DNA of 64,000 nt from Clostridium pasteurianum (GTDB lineage: Bacteria; Bacillota; Clostridia; Clostridiales; Clostridiaceae): NCBI RefSeq assembly GCF_001705235.1, contig NZ_MCGV01000001.1, positions 1,488,001 through 1,552,000 of the forward strand, read 5' to 3'. This document shows positions 55,776 to 64,000 of the stretch, one piece after another. Position 1 is the stretch's first letter; every line of letters begins with the position of its first letter. Position numbers and translations under genes: made by a program. The notes under the pieces were generated by a model. The model saw nothing but the letters and a program-made list of their open reading frames with translations, was not told the origin of the DNA and did not search any database.

Positions 55776-57595
55776 GCCGAACTCTCCTTTACAATTTTCA
55801 TAAATTCATCCCCACTTAATGTTTCTTTTTCAAGAAGAATTTCTGCAATATTATCAAGAAGTTCCCTATTAGTCTGCAAAATATCTTTTGCCTTATTATG
55901 TGCTTCTTTTATTATTCTTAATACTTCTTTATCAGCTTCATATTCAACCTCATTGCTGCAATTTTTAACCGGTCTTCCATCTAAGTACCTATTGCCTGCT
56001 GATTCAAGTGCCATCATATCGAATTTATCAGTCATTCCATATATTGTGACCATATTTCTAGCTGTTTGTGTAGCCTTTTCTATATCATTAGATGCTCCTG
56101 TAGAAATAGTTCCAAAAACAACTTCTTCTGAAGACCTTCCACCGAGCATAACACATATTTGATCTGACATCTCTTCCTTAGTTACTAAATACTTCTCTTC
56201 TTCTGGAAGCTGCATAGTATATCCCAAGGCTCCCATTGTTGTAGGTATAATCGTTATTTTATGTACTGGATTTGTATGTCTTAAAAGAGCAGCTACAAGT
56301 GCATGACCAACTTCATGATATGCAACAGTTTTCTTATCCTGATCTGATAATATTTTATCTTTTTTCTCCTTGCCTGCAACTATAACTTCAACTGCCTCAT
56401 CTAAATCTTCCTGTATAACTTTACTTCTGCCCCTCTTTACAGCTAAAAGTGCAGCTTCATTTACTATATTAGCAAGATCTGCTCCAACTGCACCTGAAGT
56501 TGCCTTAGCAATATCTTCAAGAGATATATCCTCGGACATTTTTACATCTTTAGAGTGAACTTTAAGAATTGCCTCTCTACCTTTTAGGTCAGGTCTATCA
56601 ACAATAACTCTTCTATCAAATCTGCCAGGTCTTAAGAGAGCTTTATCAAGTACTTCTGGTCTATTAGTTGCAGCTAAAATTACAACTCCCTTTGACGAAT
56701 CAAAACCATCCATCTCAGCCAAAAGTTGATTTAAAGTCTGTTCTCTCTCATCATTTGAGCCACCAACTGCGCTTTCCCTACTTTTACCTATTGCATCTAT
56801 TTCATCTATAAATATTATGCATGGTGCCTTTTCTTGAGCCTGCTCAAATAAGTCTCTTACCCTTGCAGCTCCCATTCCTACAAACATTTCAACAAAATCA
56901 GAACCCGACATTGAAAAAAATGGTACTTTAGCTTCTCCTGCTACTGCTTTAGCTAAAAGGGTTTTACCTGTTCCTGGCGGTCCAACTAAAAGTGCTCCTT
57001 TAGGCAGTTTAGCACCTATCTCAGTATATTTATTAGGATTATGAAGAAAGTCTACAATCTCAATTAAAGATTCTTTGGCTTCCTCCTGACCCGCAACATC
57101 ATCAAAGGTTTTCCCGGTTTCATTTTCAGCATAAAGCTTTGCATTATTTTTGCCAAATGACATGACACCGCCGCCAAATTTTTTATCAAGCTTTCCAAAT
57201 AATATTTTCCCCAAAAATGTCAATAAAATTATTGGCAAAATCCAATTAATAACAAAACTTTTTATAGGATCATCATTCTGTATTTGAGGCTTAATTTCTG
57301 CCCCAGAATCTTTAAGCTCATTCTTTAAATCTGAATCGTCTATTCTTCCAGTATAAAGAATCTTTTTCTGATATCCTGCATTATCCTTAGGTACTATCAC
57401 TATTTTCTGCTGCGACACGTTAACCTGCGAAATCTTTTTTGCCTTAAGTAAATCAAGAAATTTGTTATAACTTATTTCTTCTGTTCTTATAGAGGATGCC
57501 GCATAATTAAACAATAAAACGAAAACTATCACACCTAATGTATAATAAATGGCATATTTAAATTTTTTATCTTTAAAATCTTTATTATCAAACAT
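55724..57595 (-). CDS. ftsH: ATP-dependent zinc metalloprotease FtsH
   Basis: 623 residues. Two membrane segments (about 15-30 and 110-130) precede the AAA module: Walker [21 protein letters not shown], Walker [15 protein letters not shown], arginine region [20 protein letters not shown]. The M41 protease site is [12 protein letters not shown] with a downstream zinc Asp region. It degrades membrane and some soluble proteins and is involved in stress and sporulation. A typical length and intact. Confidence 0.97.
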   Translation of the reverse strand: MFDNKDFKDKKFKYAIYYTLGVIVFVLLFNYAASSIRTEEISYNKFLDLLKAKKISQVNVSQQKIVIVPKDNAGYQKKILYTGRIDDSDLKNELKDSGAEIKPQIQNDDPIKSFVINWILPIILLTFLGKILFGKLDKKFGGGVMSFGKNNAKLYAENETGKTFDDVAGQEEAKESLIEIVDFLHNPNKYTEIGAKLPKGALLVGPPGTGKTLLAKAVAGEAKVPFFSMSGSDFVEMFVGMGAARVRDLFEQAQEKAPCIIFIDEIDAIGKSRESAVGGSNDEREQTLNQLLAEMDGFDSSKGVVILAATNRPEVLDKALLRPGRFDRRVIVDRPDLKGREAILKVHSKDVKMSEDISLEDIAKATSGAVGADLANIVNEAALLAVKRGRSKVIQEDLDEAVEVIVAGKEKKDKILSDQDKKTVAYHEVGHALVAALLRHTNPVHKITIIPTTMGALGYTMQLPEEEKYLVTKEEMSDQICVMLGGRSSEEVVFGTISTGASNDIEKATQTARNMVTIYGMTDKFDMMALESAGNRYLDGRPVKNCSNEVEYEADKEVLRIIKEAHNKAKDILQTNRELLDNIAEILLEKETLSGDEFMKIVKESSAWKEMMSEETETQKLTE

Positions 57596-57670
57596 CCCAC
57601 TTCCTCCTTGCTTGTTATACTATAATAACACAATTTACGTCCAAAAGTTATTAATAATTTTAAAATTATA

Positions 57671-59254
57671 CTATTTTGCAACAATAACCTTTTTATAATT
57701 AATTACTTTCCCTACATTGTTTATATAAACATTTTTTTTAGCCGCTAAAAAGCCATGTAATTTAACATTAGCAATTCCATTGTAGAAATCACCAGCCTCA
57801 GAAAACTTAGCCTCAATTACAATTTTACCACTTAAATCTACATATCCCCATTTTTTAGTTCCAAATTTTCCTACGTTAAATGCTGCAAGACCATCATGAA
57901 AGTCTTTTACCATATTAAATTTAGGCTGTATTACAATTTCACCATTTAAATTTATAAATCCCCATTTACCATTTATATTAACTCGTGCAACTCCATCATA
58001 GAAACTTCCTATATAATCATACTTTGGTTCTATAATAATTTTTCGCTTTGAACTATCCATATATCCATATTTACCCTTATCACTTATATATCTCATAAGA
58101 TTAAGTTCCATATTAGTATCAAAATTCATATCGTTTGAATTGTCGTTTTCTGTTACCCTAGAAATAACTACCTCGCTATTTTGTGACTTATAATCTAAAC
58201 TTATAGTTTTGTTAAAAGTAATAGCCTTTATTTTATCAATAGAAACCTTATCATCATCAACTAAAAAACTTATATATGTGTCATAAATTCCTCCTCCTCT
58301 ATACAATTCCTTAGCATCATTTCTCGGCACATTAATTGAAAATGAACATAACTGTGCTGTAAATCGTACAGCCCACTTTTTCCATATAACATCTGCCAGA
58401 AATATTTCTTTTTCAAAATCGTATTTACTAGGATTCAATCTTATTTTTCCTGCACTAATTAGTGAAATGTTTTTAATATTTTCATTAAATTTATCTTCAT
58501 CATGAAAATCAAATTTATTAACACAAATTGAATAAATGGGCATAAAATTGTCATCTGCCATTATAAATAAACTCCCCATATCAATGCTTATAATTTTATC
58601 CATTAGCATAAGTTTACCATATAAAACATATTCCCTATCTTTTTCACATATCTCTTTTACATGTAAATTATCAATGATTGAAAATAATCCGTATACTTTA
58701 GGCACATTTATTTCCTTTATTATATTCCAATCATTGTTTAATATAATTGAAGATGTTTTTATATCGTAATTATCCTTGCTAAATTTAATTTTACCAAGAG
58801 GAATAGGTTTTATATTAGTTATCCTGTTTTTGAACTCATCACAACTTTCAAATGCTTGTCTATATAAATTTACACAATATATTTTATAATTCTCTCCATT
58901 AATGCCTATATTTAAACTTTCATTATCAATATATACTTTCTCACCTATAGAAACAAATTTACAGTACACATCATATTTGTCATTAAAATCAATGTTACCA
59001 TTTAAAGTACTGCTACTTATCATACAAAAAAAATATTGACTTTTCATTTTTTCTACTGAATCAATGCCATACCACTCAATTTTAACATAGCAAAAACCGT
59101 ATTCACTGTCATAACTTTCCTCCTCAAGCGCAGCTTTTCCTATATTCACAGACTTTATACTCTTTATGCGTTTTTCATAATCATCATATTTTTCAAAAGC
59201 ATCTCTTTTGAGCGATTCCTGAAGTTTACTAAGCTCGATTTTACTATCCATCAT
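57671..59254 (-). CDS. WG-repeat protein
   Basis: 527 residues. The C-terminal third has three WG (KWG) repeats: KYGYMDSSKRKIIIEPKYDY, KWGFINLNGEIVIQPKF and KKWGYVDLSGKIVIEAKF, each followed by an F-x-DG-A motif. The N-terminal 350 residues are repetitive beta-rich units containing QSFEACDEFKNRITNIKPI-like blocks (IKPIPLGKIKF, ISLISAGKIRL), spaced about 110 residues apart. No signal peptide is present. WG proteins probably form beta-propellers; their role is unknown. The start is at ATG 59254, with GGGGG eight bases upstream. Confidence 0.8.
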   Translation of the reverse strand: MMDSKIELSKLQESLKRDAFEKYDDYEKRIKSIKSVNIGKAALEEESYDSEYGFCYVKIEWYGIDSVEKMKSQYFFCMISSSTLNGNIDFNDKYDVYCKFVSIGEKVYIDNESLNIGINGENYKIYCVNLYRQAFESCDEFKNRITNIKPIPLGKIKFSKDNYDIKTSSIILNNDWNIIKEINVPKVYGLFSIIDNLHVKEICEKDREYVLYGKLMLMDKIISIDMGSLFIMADDNFMPIYSICVNKFDFHDEDKFNENIKNISLISAGKIRLNPSKYDFEKEIFLADVIWKKWAVRFTAQLCSFSINVPRNDAKELYRGGGIYDTYISFLVDDDKVSIDKIKAITFNKTISLDYKSQNSEVVISRVTENDNSNDMNFDTNMELNLMRYISDKGKYGYMDSSKRKIIIEPKYDYIGSFYDGVARVNINGKWGFINLNGEIVIQPKFNMVKDFHDGLAAFNVGKFGTKKWGYVDLSGKIVIEAKFSEAGDFYNGIANVKLHGFLAAKKNVYINNVGKVINYKKVIVAK

Positions 59255-59355
59255 TCTCTCATCCCCCATTTTAAATAAATACTACAGTGAATATCTTATT
59301 CGTCTTTATATACTATTATTAAAATTCCTTTTTTATACATTTGTGAATTAACATC

Positions 59356-59431
59356 GATGAAGTAACATTAAAAAAATTCTATAAAGCTAAGGTAAAAAAA
59401 TCATAAAATCCTAAGAGTTTTAATAACTCGC
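59356..59431 (-). repeat. BHR copy 13 (decayed fragment)
   Basis: GAAGTAACATTA joins directly to a right-arm-like segment that reads AAAATCCTAAGAGTTTTAAT and ends AACTCGC. The terminal stem is partly deleted. It is inverted relative to copy 14. Confidence 0.6.
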
Positions 59432-59504
59432 AAAGCTTGCGAAATTTAAATAATTGATTTAATTTAATATCTATATTATTTGATCTTTAAATAAGTTAAT
59501 ATAT

Positions 59505-59743
59505 TATTTTTCGCAGAGAATCGGAGAAAAATTTACCTTACTTTTATTCTAAGCGGAGTAATAGTATTTTGGAAACGATTTAAATAAAATTCAATAAGAC
59601 TTGCTTCAAATTATAAAAAGACTTAGAAATTTTAATTTGTCTGAGTTTTTTTTCAGCGAGTTATTAAAATTCCTTAGTCTTTTTATAATTTGAGGCTTAG
59701 TCTTATGATTTTTATTTAATGTTTCAAAATACTATTATTTCGC
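59505..59743 (+). repeat. BHR copy 14 (full)
   Basis: The short hairpin ATTTTTCGC...GGAGAAAAAT is followed by TACCTTAC and the long hairpin at 59553-59743 with termini GCGGAGTAATAGTATTTTG and the complement. The conserved loop is TCTGAGTTTTTTTTCAGCG. Unlike most copies it is not next to a stop codon. Confidence 0.9.
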
Positions 59744-59764
59744 AATTTTTTTATATTTAATGCA

Positions 59765-59982
59765 TATAAAAATTTTTATGGGGCATTATAAATATTGTCG
59801 AAGGATTTAAAGTTGTTGAGCGAAGAGTAATGAGGGTCTTATTAACACACGGGCTCAAAATTATTCGACCAAAGATGTATATAGGATCACAATCGTCTTT
59901 AACTCTGACCGCGCGGTTCTATGTATGTCGGAGGAAGGCTGTTATAAGTTTGTATACAGCTTTTTATAGGATAAACTATGAA
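59765..59982 (+). ncRNA. Candidate structured RNA
   Basis: This non-coding stretch has no ORF and is richer in G than surrounding intergenic DNA. GTCGAA and TTCGAC, TTGAGC and GGCTCAA, and GACCGCGCGGTT can pair in the plus-strand transcript, and the 3' end is GGCTGT-(loop)-ACAGC followed by TTTTTAT, a possible terminator. No family is recognised. A promoter was not identified with confidence. Confidence 0.35.
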
Positions 59983-60243
59983 AGGTTATATATGTATTTA
60001 CAATAGTCGAGCGAAGATTTATTGGTTTGTTTATTTAGGTCATGTTAATTGAGATATTGGCATGGTTCTTATAAATATATTAATAAATCGAATGAAAACT
60101 TATGTATGTAACAAAATGCTCATGTAACAAAATAGAAGGTTTACTTGGGTACGCAGCTATGTATGTAGGTCATAATTAAGATGGCTTTAGGTTCTTTTAG
60201 ACATGAAAGCTGTCCTGAAATTGTAACCAATACTTACATTTAA
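59983..60243. other. Noncoding stretch after the candidate RNA
   Basis: No ORF was seen. The stretch contains AGTCGAGCGAAGATTTATT, which resembles TTGAGCGAAGAGTAATG of the previous segment, and three copies of TATGTATGT. A stem GAAAGCTGTCCT/AGGACAGCTTTC at about 60203-60253 precedes the end of the next (convergent) gene. It could be a degenerate second copy of the preceding RNA-like unit. Confidence 0.35.
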
Positions 60244-60254
60244 AGGACAGCTTT
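60203..60254. terminator. Hairpin between noncoding region and DUF1648 gene
   Basis: GAAAGCTGTCCT and AGGACAGCTTTC form a 12-pair stem around a loop of about 27 bases. A plus-strand tail TAAATTATTTTT makes it more likely a plus-strand terminator, but the minus-strand gene also ends just beyond it. Confidence 0.55.
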
Positions 60255-60259
60255 CTAAA

Positions 60260-61387
60260 TTATTTTTCAAAAATACTCATAGCAATAGCTACAATAATTA
60301 TCGCAACTGTTGCTATATAAAATAGCATTCCTATCTTAGTTCCAGCATTTACAGTCCATCCTATTCCAAATCTCTTTTCAATAAAAATAGAAGGATCATT
60401 TTTATTATAATATATTGTATTTCCAAGCTTCCAATATTTGTCATCATCTCTTACATTGGTCTCAAAATTTTTATCACTTGGCTTCTCCTTAAGCCTGCTT
60501 CCTCCTTGACCAACCTTTATAGCTATAATTATAGAAACTATTCCTATTCCAAATGAAATTGCAAGAACAAAAATAGTTATAAATACAGTATTTACTTTAA
60601 CTATCTGCATAACTTGAAAATCTTCAATCATAAATATAATTTGCATTACAAATGTAACTAATACCGTGTACATTATCCATATGTTTCTACATTTTATATT
60701 TTTATTTTTAGATTCTTCTGGATTTTTAGCATCTATTTCACGTTTGCTCCAAACTATCATTTTATACGAAATAAACATAATTACAGTTAAAACAACTTGT
60801 TGTATTGGAACAGAAAAAATTGACATATAAGACTTATATGTGTATCCATTAGGTTTTCCATTCATAGCCCAGTGTGTTGGGTAAACCTTGGGAAGGCTTG
60901 GATACTGTTTAATATTGATAATTATACATACAATAATGAAAATAATCGATATAGCAAACCATTTAGAACCTGAAATTATTTTTTCACCATTCAATTTACT
61001 AAACGAAGTATCAATTACAACAATCTGCTTTTTTGTCTTAAGCCATCCTTTTTCTCGTTTAAGTTCTGCCATCTTTCTATTATAAAAATAGTAAATAATA
61101 AAATCTATAAAAATAAACACAAATATACTTGCTGTATAAACAAATGTATACATGAATTTATATACTAAATATGAAAGTATGATAGCAGTGGGTACTCCAA
61201 TAATAAAATTGGCTCTTACATAACTTTTGCCAATAGCTTTAACCTCAGAGCTTTTCCTTTCATCTTGTGGAATTCTAATACCTAAATATATATCTTTTCT
61301 AGATACGTATAATGACACTACCTGACATGCAATAAGAATTATCATAAATATGAAAGAAAATAAGCTTAACATCAACTCATCCTGCAT
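60260..61387 (-). CDS. DUF1648/DUF5808 membrane protein
   Basis: 375 residues with about eight hydrophobic segments. The DUF1648 motif LPKVYPTHWAMNGKPNGYTY and the C-terminal DUF5808 block YWKLGNTIYYNKNDPSIFIE followed by KRFGIGWTVN are clear. Proteins of this type, related to SdpI immunity-like membrane proteins, are often encoded with a GntR regulator. The start is the ATG at 61387, with GAGGTGA five bases before it. The function is unknown; resistance or immunity to a membrane-acting compound is a guess from the SdpI likeness. Confidence 0.85.
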   Translation of the reverse strand: MQDELMLSLFSFIFMIILIACQVVSLYVSRKDIYLGIRIPQDERKSSEVKAIGKSYVRANFIIGVPTAIILSYLVYKFMYTFVYTASIFVFIFIDFIIYYFYNRKMAELKREKGWLKTKKQIVVIDTSFSKLNGEKIISGSKWFAISIIFIIVCIIINIKQYPSLPKVYPTHWAMNGKPNGYTYKSYMSIFSVPIQQVVLTVIMFISYKMIVWSKREIDAKNPEESKNKNIKCRNIWIMYTVLVTFVMQIIFMIEDFQVMQIVKVNTVFITIFVLAISFGIGIVSIIIAIKVGQGGSRLKEKPSDKNFETNVRDDDKYWKLGNTIYYNKNDPSIFIEKRFGIGWTVNAGTKIGMLFYIATVAIIIVAIAMSIFEK

Positions 61388-61402
61388 AAAAATCACCTCA
61401 AC

Positions 61403-61780
61403 TTATACATTGTACTTATCGTAAATTTTACTACACAAATACAAAAATTTTTCTCTATCAATACCCCTACATTTGCAATCAGCAATAATATATTCAAGCG
61501 TATCTTGCAATTTTTCTCTAAATTCTTCAGTATCTTGAGGCATATTTTCATTTATTACAGCCCCAATTCTTCTATCTATATTAAGGTATCCTTCTTGTTT
61601 TAATATATTATATACTTTATTAACCGTATGAAGATTTATTCCTATATCCTCTGCCATTTGTCTAACTGAAGGAAGACTCTCTCCCTTACTTATTTCACCA
61701 CTGGCTAAACCTTTAACTAATTGGTTTTTTAATTGCTCATATATCGGCGTATCTGAATCAAAATCTATTTTTATTAACAA
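61403..61780 (-). CDS. GntR-family regulator (YtrA type)
   Basis: 125 residues. The winged helix-turn-helix region is PIYEQLKNQLVKGLASGEIS, LPSVRQMAEDIGINLHTVNK and VYNILKQEGYLNIDRRIGAV. It has only a short C-terminal extension, the mark of the YtrA subfamily. I start at TTG 61780 (MLIKIDFDSD) because AAGGTGA lies four bases upstream; the longer frame has no ribosome binding site. It lies 15 bases before the DUF1648 gene, so it likely autoregulates that pair. Confidence 0.88.
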   Translation of the reverse strand: MLIKIDFDSDTPIYEQLKNQLVKGLASGEISKGESLPSVRQMAEDIGINLHTVNKVYNILKQEGYLNIDRRIGAVINENMPQDTEEFREKLQDTLEYIIADCKCRGIDREKFLYLCSKIYDKYNV

Positions 61781-62097
61781 AAAATCACCTTCTTCATAGA
61801 TTGATTTATTATACTTATAATATAACAAATGGAATTTTTTAAATCAACATTTTTTTTAAATTGTCAATATTTACTTCAACATTAATTAATCTCTTATGCT
61901 GCTACATTATTTTAATACATATTTTTTTATTATACAATATACATACAAAAAGCACTTAAATTTTGAACATTCTTATATTTATCCTAAAAAGCTAGACAAT
62001 TTTCATAATATTTTAACTTTTTTAAATATTATTCTAATATGTGAACCAATTAAAACGATATAATTAATACAATAATAAAACACAGAGGTGAGAGTGT

Positions 62098-64000
62098 ATG
62101 AAACTTACAAAAAAAATTCCTTTAGTAATAATAAGCATTACTATAATTTCAACAATTATAACCTGCGCAATCATGTATTATGAAACAAACAATGTTATGC
62201 TAAAACAAGTTAATTCAGAAATGTATTTATCTGAAAAAGGCTCTAATGACACTATAAGTAGCATGATAGAAAAGGAAAAATCAGAAATACAGAAACTTGC
62301 TCAAAGTAAAAATGTTGTTGAATTAGCTTTAAAAAGACAAACTCAAAATAATAGTGAGGATTACAATAATTCAACTAATGAAATGAATAATACTTTGATT
62401 CAATATGTAAAAGAACACAATTATATAGAACATACCTTTATAGTTGATACAAATTCAACAATTTATTCAGACAGTTCCCAAAAACTTATTGGCAAAAGCA
62501 TAGCCGATAGAAGTTATTGCAAAGAAGCACTTAACGGAAATGATGCTATAAGTGAAACTCTTATTTCAAAAGACACAGGCGCACAAACCATAGTATTTGC
62601 AAGTCCAATTAAGTATAACGGTAGTGTAATCGGTTTTGTAGGTTCTACTGTACGTGCTGAAAGTTTTTCAAAGTACATAAAAAGTACTAAACTTCAAAAT
62701 TTAGCTTCAAGTTATATTTATTTAGTTGACGAAAAAGGTAATGTTATCTATCATCCTACAAAATCCAAAATAGGCAAACCAGTAGAAAATGATGCAATAA
62801 AAAACGTAATTAATAGAATTAAAAAAGGTGATTATATACCTGCTTCTTCTATAGAATATACTTTTAATGGTGCTAAAAAACTATCTTATTATGGTGAAAT
62901 TCCAAGTACACATTGGGTACTAGTAGTATCTGTTGACAAACATGATGTAACTTCTTTTATAGGCAACATGATTTTAAAAATAGTGCTAATATCACTATTA
63001 TTAACTATCATAGCCATTATAATAGGTACTATACTATCAAAAACCATTACTACACCTATACTCAAACTAAAAGAACTTGTAAATAAAACTGCTTCTTTAG
63101 ACTTTAAACAGGATTCAAAATATGATTATTTATTACATTTAAATAATGAAGTTGGAGATATAGCATTGTCCGTAGGCTCTATGAGATCTGCTTTAAGAGA
63201 CGTTGTTAATCTCCTCAGTGAATCTTCCTCCGACTTAAATAATAATGCTGATTTAGTGAAAAAGTTAACTAGCAAACTCAGAAGTTTTTCAGAAGAAACA
63301 AGTAGTGAAACAGAAACTCTTTCTGCCGGCATGGAAGAAACAGCTGCATCTACTGAAGAGGTATCAGCTTCCTCGAATGAAATCACAAAAGCGGTAAATT
63401 CCATGTCTTTAAAAGCTCAAAACGGTTCACATGAAGCAGATAAAGTAGCAGATAGAGCTCATAATCTAATGACTTCCTTCAGTAAATCCAGTATTGAAAC
63501 AAAAGAGGTTTACAAAAAAGTTAAAGATGAGCTTGAGGAGTCAATAAAATCTTCATCGTCTGTATATGAAATAAATAATTTAACTAAGTCAATACTTGAA
63601 ATTACTGAACAAACAAATTTACTTTCTTTAAATGCTTCTATAGAAGCGGCAAGAGCAGGTGAAGCCGGAAAGGGCTTTGCCGTTGTAGCAGATGAAGTTG
63701 GTAAACTTGCAGAACAATCTTCTGAAACCACTAAAGAAATACAGAAAATTGTAAATATAGTTATAACTTCAGTGAAAAGTTTGACCCTAAATTCAAAAAA
63801 AATATTGGATTTTATAGATAAGGATGTTCTACCTAACTATGAAAGTTTTATGGACACCGCTAAACAATATGATATTGATGCTAAAACTATGGGCGACATT
63901 ATGATGGATTTTAGTGCCATTTCGGAAGAATTAAATGCATCTATTACAGGAATTTCTACTGCAATTAATAATGTAGCAAAAACCTCAAGTGATGGTGCTT
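62098..64000 (+). CDS. Methyl-accepting chemotaxis protein with dCACHE sensor (partial)
   Basis: 634 codons are visible before the window end. A membrane segment ([20 protein letters not shown]) precedes an extracellular double-Cache domain (about 35-275), with [19 protein letters not shown]-like pattern and [13 protein letters not shown]-like repeats. A second membrane segment ([20 protein letters not shown]) is followed by HAMP and the coiled-coil signalling domain with [20 protein letters not shown] and [14 protein letters not shown]. It is one residue different from usual at NAS (NAA in most). GAGGTGAGAGTGT precedes the ATG. Confidence 0.95.
   Translation, partial: MKLTKKIPLVIISITIISTIITCAIMYYETNNVMLKQVNSEMYLSEKGSNDTISSMIEKEKSEIQKLAQSKNVVELALKRQTQNNSEDYNNSTNEMNNTLIQYVKEHNYIEHTFIVDTNSTIYSDSSQKLIGKSIADRSYCKEALNGNDAISETLISKDTGAQTIVFASPIKYNGSVIGFVGSTVRAESFSKYIKSTKLQNLASSYIYLVDEKGNVIYHPTKSKIGKPVENDAIKNVINRIKKGDYIPASSIEYTFNGAKKLSYYGEIPSTHWVLVVSVDKHDVTSFIGNMILKIVLISLLLTIIAIIIGTILSKTITTPILKLKELVNKTASLDFKQDSKYDYLLHLNNEVGDIALSVGSMRSALRDVVNLLSESSSDLNNNADLVKKLTSKLRSFSEETSSETETLSAGMEETAASTEEVSASSNEITKAVNSMSLKAQNGSHEADKVADRAHNLMTSFSKSSIETKEVYKKVKDELEESIKSSSSVYEINNLTKSILEITEQTNLLSLNASIEAARAGEAGKGFAVVADEVGKLAEQSSETTKEIQKIVNIVITSVKSLTLNSKKILDFIDKDVLPNYESFMDTAKQYDIDAKTMGDIMMDFSAISEELNASITGISTAINNVAKTSSDGA

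Noticed and set aside
12971-59743. BHR as an IS200/IS605-derived PATE or as an OMEGA/HEARO RNA
   Set aside because: There is no TnpA/TnpB/IscB gene in the window and the long perfect hairpin is unlike those ends; origin is left open.
62050-62075. SigD-type motility promoter before the partial chemotaxis gene
   Set aside because: A CGATATAAT-like -10 is present, but the TAAA -35 at the right distance is not convincing. It was not listed.

Overview
The window is AT-rich DNA from a low-GC Firmicute, almost certainly Clostridium sensu stricto (near C. acetobutylicum on overall impression; the species is not provable from here). Pointers are a desulfoferrodoxin, a Trp T-box leader, a lysine riboswitch, CotF-type spore coat proteins, methyl-accepting chemotaxis proteins, a ppk/ppx pair, strong GGAGG ribosome binding sites and frequent GTG/TTG starts. 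It is chromosomal housekeeping DNA, about three quarters of it coded on the minus strand. No prophage, CRISPR array, rRNA or tRNA gene was seen.

Layout. 0-5 kb: a cut FlhB-like export-switch gene and a FliK-like gene, then tyrS behind a GAF-GGDEF cyclase. 5-14 kb: zinc-ribbon protein, ECF transporter S component, PAP2 protein, HAD phosphatase, prfC, a MarR regulator, trpS with its T-box, and desulfoferrodoxin. 12.8-16.7 kb: two repeat clusters flanking a chemotaxis receptor, one holding an IS3-family remnant. 16.7-23.2 kb: a MacB/FtsX-type ABC exporter with a promoter and three Fur-box-like sites upstream, a DUF1858/unknown/hemerythrin operon, and a 7TM-PAS-GGDEF cyclase. 23.4-30.5 kb: divergent ppk and ppx, an SsuABC/TauABC-type importer, and two spore coat genes. 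30.6-35.2 kb: a three-unit repeat array, an ABC-2-type exporter, an S4-domain protein and an aminotransferase. 35.3-43.9 kb: one giant gene for a cyclic beta-1,2-glucan synthase-like protein. 44-53.5 kb: lysA with a lysine riboswitch, M18 aminopeptidase, metallo-beta-lactamase-fold and Nudix hydrolases, a NifX-like/DUF134 pair, a CDF cation transporter, a PAP2 phosphatase and an azoreductase. 53.6-64 kb: HelD-like helicase, ftsH, a WG-repeat protein, a possible structured RNA, a GntR/DUF1648 pair, and a chemotaxis receptor cut by the window end.

The most unusual content is a family of about fourteen copies of a roughly 240-nt repeat, here called BHR (bipartite hairpin repeat). Each has a short hairpin, a CCTTGC linker and a roughly 192-nt near-perfect hairpin with inverted termini like GCGAAGTAATAGT and a conserved apical loop. 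Copies differ strongly in stem sequence, yet the two arms within each copy match, so the pairing is preserved. Several copies abut or supply a stop codon, and three loci carry truncated copies upstream of one full copy. I do not recognise this family.

Visible regulation includes the T-box (specifier TGG), the lysine riboswitch, a consensus promoter flanked by two palindromes in front of the DUF134 operon, the Fur-like boxes, and a leader hairpin that would bury the azoreductase ribosome binding site.
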